From DAOUMF01 sp034411955 (lineage in GTDB: Bacteria > Chloroflexota > Dehalococcoidia > SM23-28-2 > RBG-16-64-32), in contig DAOUMF010000134.1 in assembly GCA_034411955.1 (NCBI GenBank), positions 1 through 9,324 on the forward strand: a stretch of 9,324 bases of DNA. The letters are read 5' to 3'. A program made the translations under genes and the position numbers. Positions 6,340 to 9,324 of this stretch are shown here, in pieces. How positions within the stretch are numbered: the first letter of the stretch is position 1; each line of letters begins with the position of its first letter. The notes under the pieces are model-generated. The model was not told the DNA's origin. It saw nothing but the letters and a program-made list of their open reading frames with translations, and did no database searches.

Positions 6340-6579
6340 ATGTCACCAAGGCCCTCCCCCATCGTCGAAGCCTACGCCGGCACCAGCTACCCCCAGCGCC
6401 CCCTGCGCGTGTTCTGGCGCAACCGCTGGCGCACCGTCGCCGAGGTGACACACCAGGAGCAGCACCCAGACCGCCGCTGCTTTACCGTGCGGCTGACCCC
6501 CGGGCGGGAACGGGATGACATCAGGCTGCGCCTCTGCTACGATTACCGAAACGACGCCTGGAGCGTCGAACCATCCTGA
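6340..6579 (+). CDS. Small DUF6504-like protein
   Basis: A 79-residue protein with no membrane segment. Its layout matches what I recall of the DUF6504 family of short beta-rich proteins: EAYAGTSYPQRPLRVFWRNR at the start, then WRTVAEVTHQEQHPDRRCF, then FTVRL and a final LRLCYDYRNDAWSVEP strand pair. The function of that family is not known to me. It follows the methyltransferase stop by 30 bases, without an obvious ribosome binding site, so it may be read on the same transcript. The TGA stop (6577-6579) lies inside the 31-base repeat that begins at 6576, so the repeat abuts and may have replaced the original end of the gene; the family normally ends near this point, so little is likely lost. 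Confidence 0.7.
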   Translation: MSPRPSPIVEAYAGTSYPQRPLRVFWRNRWRTVAEVTHQEQHPDRRCFTVRLTPGRERDDIRLRLCYDYRNDAWSVEPS

Positions 6580-6606
6580 GCCTGTCCTGAGCGCAGTCGA
6601 AGGGCC
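6576..6606 (+). repeat. Repeat unit, copy 2 (31 bases, identical to 4134-4164)
   Basis: Identical over 31 bases to the unit inside the 4077-4278 block, same orientation, here as a single unit without the flanking hairpins. It supplies the stop codon of the small gene before it and ends 13 bases before the ribosome binding site of the aminotransferase gene. Confidence 0.95.
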
Positions 6607-6618
6607 ACCGCACCCACC

Positions 6619-6624
6619 GGAGGA
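6619..6624 (+). promoter_or_regulatory. Ribosome binding site that decides the aminotransferase start
   Basis: GGAGGA lies 7 bases before GTG at 6632-6634. It settles the start: the frame is open further upstream to 6515, but that stretch overlaps the previous gene and the repeat (it would translate PEPVLSAVEGP). Confidence 0.85.
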
Positions 6625-6631
6625 TCGCAAA

Positions 6632-7813
6632 GTGAGCGAAAGTTCCTATACCATCAAACCAGAGTTCATCTCCGACAGGGTCCGTGCCCTCCCCTCCTCC
6701 GGAATCCGCCGCTTCTTCGAGCTCATCTCCAACATGGACAAGGTCATCTCCCTCGGCGTGGGAGAGCCCGACTTCGTCACCCCCGAGCGCTTCTCCAAAG
6801 CCGCCTTCGACGCCGTCGCCAGCGGCGAGACACATTACACCTCCAACTACGGCCTGGCCTCACTCCGCGAGGCCGTTGCCGAACACCTGGAGCGGCTCTA
6901 CGGCATCCGCTACGACCCCCGCAACGAGATCCTCATCACTATCGGCGTGTCCGAGGGCCTCCTCCTGGCCCTCATGTCCGTCCTCAACCCCGGCGACGAG
7001 CTCCTCTGTCCTGACCCCTACTACGTGGCCTACCTGCCCGCCTGCCAGCTCGCCGGTGGCACCTTCGTCCCCGTCGCCACCGGCATGGAGAACAGCTTCC
7101 GCGTCAGCGCCCACGACCTGGAAGCCCACTGCTCAGACCGCACCAAGGCCATCCTCCTGGGTTACCCCTCCAACCCCACCGGCACCCAGATGCTCCGCGA
7201 AGACATGGCCCAAATCGCCGACCTGGCCGCCAGACGCGACCTCATCGTCATCTCCGACGAGATATACGACCGCCTCTCTTACGGCATCCCCCACACCTGC
7301 TTCCCCTCCCTCCCCGGCATGCGCGAGCGCAGCATCCTCCTAGGCGGGTTCTCCAAGGCCTACGCCATGACCGGCTGGCGGGTCGGCTGGGTCTGCGCCC
7401 CCGCAGATTTGCTGGAAGCGATGATGAAGGTCCACCAGTACATCATCATGTCCGCCCCCACTCCCTCCCAATACGCCGCCATAGAAGCGATACGAAACGG
7501 CGAGGAAGAGACCCAGCGCATGGTGACCGACTTCGACGCCCGCCGCCGCCTCATCGTCGCCGGCCTCAACGACATCGGCCTCACCTGCTTCGACCCCAAC
7601 GGCGCCTTCTACGCCTTCCCCTCCGTGCGCTCCACCGGCCTGGACGACATCGAGTTCGCCGAGCGGCTACTCCTCAAGGAGAACGTCGCGGTTATCCCCG
7701 GCTCTTCCTTCGGCGACTGCGGCCGCGGCCACGTCCGCTGCTGCTACGCCGCCCCACGTTCCCTCATCGAAGAGGCGCTGGAGCGCATGCGCCGCTTCAT
7801 AGACAGCCTGTAG
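6632..7813 (+). CDS. Class I/II pyridoxal-phosphate aminotransferase (aspartate aminotransferase-like)
   Basis: A 393-residue cytoplasmic fold-type I aminotransferase, which moves an amino group between an amino acid and a 2-oxo acid. Landmarks in order: ISLGVGEPDFVTPE near the N-terminus; HYTSNYGLASLREAVAEHL; the cofactor-ring segment VSEGLLLALM; PDPYYVAYLP; YPSNPTGT with Asn181; SDEIYDRL with Asp209 and Tyr212; the Schiff-base lysine Lys242 in GGFSKAYAMTGWRVGW; and Arg369 in HVRCCYA, the substrate carboxylate contact. Length and motifs fit the AspC/PatA-like subgroup Igamma, which covers aspartate, aromatic and alanine-type enzymes, so the substrate is open. GTG start with GGAGGA 7 bases before it. 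The gene follows a repeat unit; no promoter is obvious, so it may share the upstream transcript. Confidence 0.93.
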   Translation: MSESSYTIKPEFISDRVRALPSSGIRRFFELISNMDKVISLGVGEPDFVTPERFSKAAFDAVASGETHYTSNYGLASLREAVAEHLERLYGIRYDPRNEILITIGVSEGLLLALMSVLNPGDELLCPDPYYVAYLPACQLAGGTFVPVATGMENSFRVSAHDLEAHCSDRTKAILLGYPSNPTGTQMLREDMAQIADLAARRDLIVISDEIYDRLSYGIPHTCFPSLPGMRERSILLGGFSKAYAMTGWRVGWVCAPADLLEAMMKVHQYIIMSAPTPSQYAAIEAIRNGEEETQRMVTDFDARRRLIVAGLNDIGLTCFDPNGAFYAFPSVRSTGLDDIEFAERLLLKENVAVIPGSSFGDCGRGHVRCCYAAPRSLIEEALERMRRFIDSL

Positions 7814-7814
7814 C

Positions 7815-7948
7815 GCTGCGTCAGGGTCAGCGCCCCTGTCTCCACCGGCGGACAGTGCCTCGCGTGGGCCGCAATCGCATCGGGACGCAACGAGAGGTCG
7901 CCGGTCACGATCAGGACTGTGACGTGCATCACACTACGCTGACGCAGC
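7815..7948. repeat. 134-base spacer segment with 10-base inverted ends
   Basis: GCTGCGTCAG (7815-7824) and CTGACGCAGC (7939-7948) are perfect inverted copies enclosing 114 bases. The segment starts two bases after the aminotransferase stop and ends 21 bases before the next ATG. It may be a small non-autonomous element, a structured RNA with paired ends, or the terminator/leader region. No target-site duplication and no convincing ORF are seen. Confidence 0.5.
7918..7933. promoter_or_regulatory. CRP/FNR-type binding site, TGTGA-N6-TCACA
   Basis: TGTGACGTGCATCACA matches both half-sites of the CRP consensus perfectly with the right 6-base spacing. Its centre is 44.5 bases before the ATG of the DUF4097-like gene at 7970. 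If transcription starts near 7965 the centre is at about -40, the usual position for class II activation. The operon contains a nucleotide cyclase gene, which makes cAMP control plausible, but no CRP gene is in the window. Confidence 0.5.
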
Positions 7949-7949
7949 C

Positions 7950-7958
7950 TGCGATAAA
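7950..7958 (+). promoter_or_regulatory. Candidate extended -10 for the DUF4097-cyclase operon
   Basis: TGC followed by GATAAA (7953-7958) matches the extended -10 pattern with four of six hexamer bases. It would start a transcript near 7965 with a leader of about 5 bases, so translation could be leaderless. There is no clear -35; the CRP-like site occupies that place. Confidence 0.35.
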
Positions 7959-7969
7959 CTAGGCCCGTC

Positions 7970-8797
7970 ATGAGCGCTCGACATGAACTGCCACCCGGCT
8001 ACACCCTGCGAGTCACCACCTCCAGCGGCGACATCACCGTGATCGCGGAGGAACGCGACGACGTCGAAGCCCCTGAGGACGCCCGCGTAGAGGTTCGCGG
8101 CGGCGAGGAGCAGAGGGAGGAACGCCCCAAGAAGCGCCATCACCACAGGAAGCGGCCCCTGAGGTTTCTCGGCCGGCTGGTCAAGCATGCCGTTCGCGGC
8201 GAGTTCCTCTACGGCGGGCGCAGCCCCGGCCCCGTCCTCGGGATCAGGTCGCCCCGCGGCGGCTCCCGCGACCTGGAGGTGCGCTGTCCTGCCGGCACCC
8301 CCGTCTCCGTCGGCACCATCTCCGGCGACGTCCGCCTGCGCGGAGACCTCGGCCCCGCCACCGTCACCACCACCTCCGGCGACGTTTTCGTAGACCGGGC
8401 CGCCGCCCTGGACGTCCGCTCCATCTCCGGCGACCTGGAGGTGGACTGCTGCTCCGGCCTCTGCCGCCTGATCACCAAGTCCGGCCACATCATGGCCAGC
8501 GACACCGGTCCCGCCGAGGCCACCACCGTCTCCGGCTACGTCCAGCTCCACCGCACCGCCGGCGGCGTCGACGTGCGCACCGTCTCCGGTAACGTGGAGC
8601 TGAGCACCGACGGCACGGAACCGGTCAGCGTCCGCACCGTCTCCGGCGGCATAACCGTTAAGGTACCCAAGGAGCGTCTCCCCGCCGCCAAGCTGCGCTC
8701 CCTTAGCGGCAGGATTAGCTGCGATTGCCCCCAAGGCTCCGACTTCCCCCTGGCAGTCACCTCAGTCTCCGGCAAGATCGAGGTCGAGCCGGAATGA
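7970..8797 (+). CDS. DUF4097-like beta-solenoid protein
   Basis: A 275-residue protein without signal peptide or membrane helix, so probably cytoplasmic. A Ser-Gly-containing turn recurs with great regularity: SG at 118, 136, 153, 171, 188, 206, 225, 246 and 267, each within a strand-turn-strand unit such as VGTISGDVRL, VTTTSGDVFV, VRSISGDLEV and VRTVSGNVEL. Spacing is 17-21 residues, the mark of a right-handed beta-helix as in the DUF4097 (adhesin-like) family. One more unit, VTTSSGDITV, is at the N-terminus (15-24), separated from the rest by a very basic segment (52-76, with RPKKRHHHRKRP) that might bind nucleic acid or membrane. The biochemical role of such proteins is poorly known. It overlaps the cyclase gene by ATGA. 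The start ATG has only a weak AGG 6 bases upstream. Confidence 0.85.
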   Translation: MSARHELPPGYTLRVTTSSGDITVIAEERDDVEAPEDARVEVRGGEEQREERPKKRHHHRKRPLRFLGRLVKHAVRGEFLYGGRSPGPVLGIRSPRGGSRDLEVRCPAGTPVSVGTISGDVRLRGDLGPATVTTTSGDVFVDRAAALDVRSISGDLEVDCCSGLCRLITKSGHIMASDTGPAEATTVSGYVQLHRTAGGVDVRTVSGNVELSTDGTEPVSVRTVSGGITVKVPKERLPAAKLRSLSGRISCDCPQGSDFPLAVTSVSGKIEVEPE

Positions 8798-9324
8798 GCC
8801 GCGGGCCCTCCACCTCTGTCCCCGCGGCGGAGCGCACCATCATGTTCACCGACCTCGTCGGCTTCACCGAGTTCATCGCCGACCACGGCGACGCCGTCGT
8901 CCTAGACCTGCTCGCCGTCCAGGAGCGGCTCGTCCGCGGGTCCCTGCCGCCGCGGGCGCGCGTCGTCAAGGAGCTGGGCGACGGCCTCATGCTGTCCTTT
9001 GACGATCCCTGCGATGCCGTGGCCACCGGGCTGGCCCTCCAGGAGCGGTTCGAGGAAGAGGCGGCGAACTCCGATTTCCCCCTCTGGGTGCGCATCGGCC
9101 TGCACAGCGGCAGGCCCCTTCCCCGCGGCGACGATTTCGTGGGCAACGACGTCAACATCGCCGCCCGTATCGTCGACCTCGCCGCCCCCGGCGAGGTCAT
9201 CGCCTCCGAGGCCACCGCCCGTCAGGCCGCCGACAGGCTGGAGGGGATAGTCTTCGAGCCGCTGGGCCCGGCCGTCATGAAGGGCATCCCCTCCCCCGTC
9301 CCCATCTATCGCGCCCTGCGAGAG
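8794..9324 (+). CDS. Class III adenylate/guanylate cyclase, 177 residues, open at window end
   Basis: A nucleotide cyclase catalytic domain starting almost at its first residue, so there is no N-terminal sensor. Metal-binding Asp20 is in MFTDLVGFTEF and Asp63 in VVKELGDGLMLSF; Lys59 in the same segment and Asp114 in GDDFVGNDVNIAARI are the pair expected to choose adenine, and Asn121 and Arg125 are the transition-state residues. All catalytic positions are thus present, which favours an active ATP-using enzyme making cAMP. The domain ends at KGIPSPVPIYRALRE, the usual close of this fold, but no stop occurs before position 9324, so a short tail or a further domain may follow. ATG overlaps the stop of the solenoid gene (ATGA), implying coupled expression. 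I found this frame by translation and it has no stop throughout. Confidence 0.93.
   Translation, partial: MSRGPSTSVPAAERTIMFTDLVGFTEFIADHGDAVVLDLLAVQERLVRGSLPPRARVVKELGDGLMLSFDDPCDAVATGLALQERFEEEAANSDFPLWVRIGLHSGRPLPRGDDFVGNDVNIAARIVDLAAPGEVIASEATARQAADRLEGIVFEPLGPAVMKGIPSPVPIYRALRE

Noticed and set aside
6515..6631. An upstream extension of the aminotransferase frame
   Set aside because: It translates the 31-base repeat and overlaps the small gene in another frame; GGAGGA followed by GTG at 6632 is a clear start.
7744..7971. Minus-strand 75-codon frame across the spacer before the DUF4097-like gene (MHVTVLIVTGDLSLRPD)
   Set aside because: It looks slightly protein-like, but it overlaps the end of the aminotransferase gene, covers the inverted-end segment and has no ribosome binding site. 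It is most likely chance.
1..9324. tRNA, rRNA or a known riboswitch
   Set aside because: Reading the spacers on both strands I saw no cloverleaf or recognisable riboswitch core; a covariance-model scan would settle it.

Overview
The window is GC-rich bacterial chromosome with no RNA genes, IS transposase, phage gene or CRISPR array. Start codons are mixed (ATG, GTG, TTG) and stop-start overlaps are common. The coding strands are very rich in C at third codon positions, which leaves long stop-free shadows on the opposite strand. Several palindromic repeats belong to a type that, translated, gives FVLSLSK, PVLSAVEG or DCAQDR; from memory I associate these with Chloroflexota and related environmental genomes. 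That and the gene content make Chloroflexota (possibly Dehalococcoidia-like) my best guess, but it is an inference and not proven by any marker here.

Layout. (1) Positions 1-1960, minus strand: a two-gene unit transcribed leftward, a class I SAM methyltransferase followed 7 bases later by a class A penicillin-binding protein cut by the window edge. (2) A 133-base divergent spacer with a good extended -10 promoter for the rightward genes. (3) gatC and gatA (2094-3859), overlapping by 4 bases: two subunits of the tRNA-dependent amidotransferase. (4) 3860-4315, a scar-like region: a 39-codon ORF, a truncated copy of the start of the next gene, and a 202-base block of tiled hairpins with near-perfect 23-base inverted ends. 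(5) An intact PLP-dependent D-threonine-aldolase-like enzyme, a second SAM methyltransferase, a small DUF6504-like protein and a class I aminotransferase (4316-7813), all rightward. A single repeat unit sits between the last two. (6) A 156-base spacer with 10-base inverted ends and a perfect CRP-type palindrome. (7) A DUF4097-type beta-solenoid protein and a class III nucleotide cyclase overlapping by 4 bases, the cyclase running to the window end.

How it fits together. Most genes are housekeeping or general metabolism: cell-wall synthesis, tRNA-Gln/Asn amidation, amino-acid metabolism. The two points that stand out are the repeat block, whose left edge coincides with the break in a duplicated gene, and the last operon, where a nucleotide cyclase gene lies behind a TGTGA-N6-TCACA site, suggesting possible cAMP feedback. 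I did not see a clearly new defence or mobile system.
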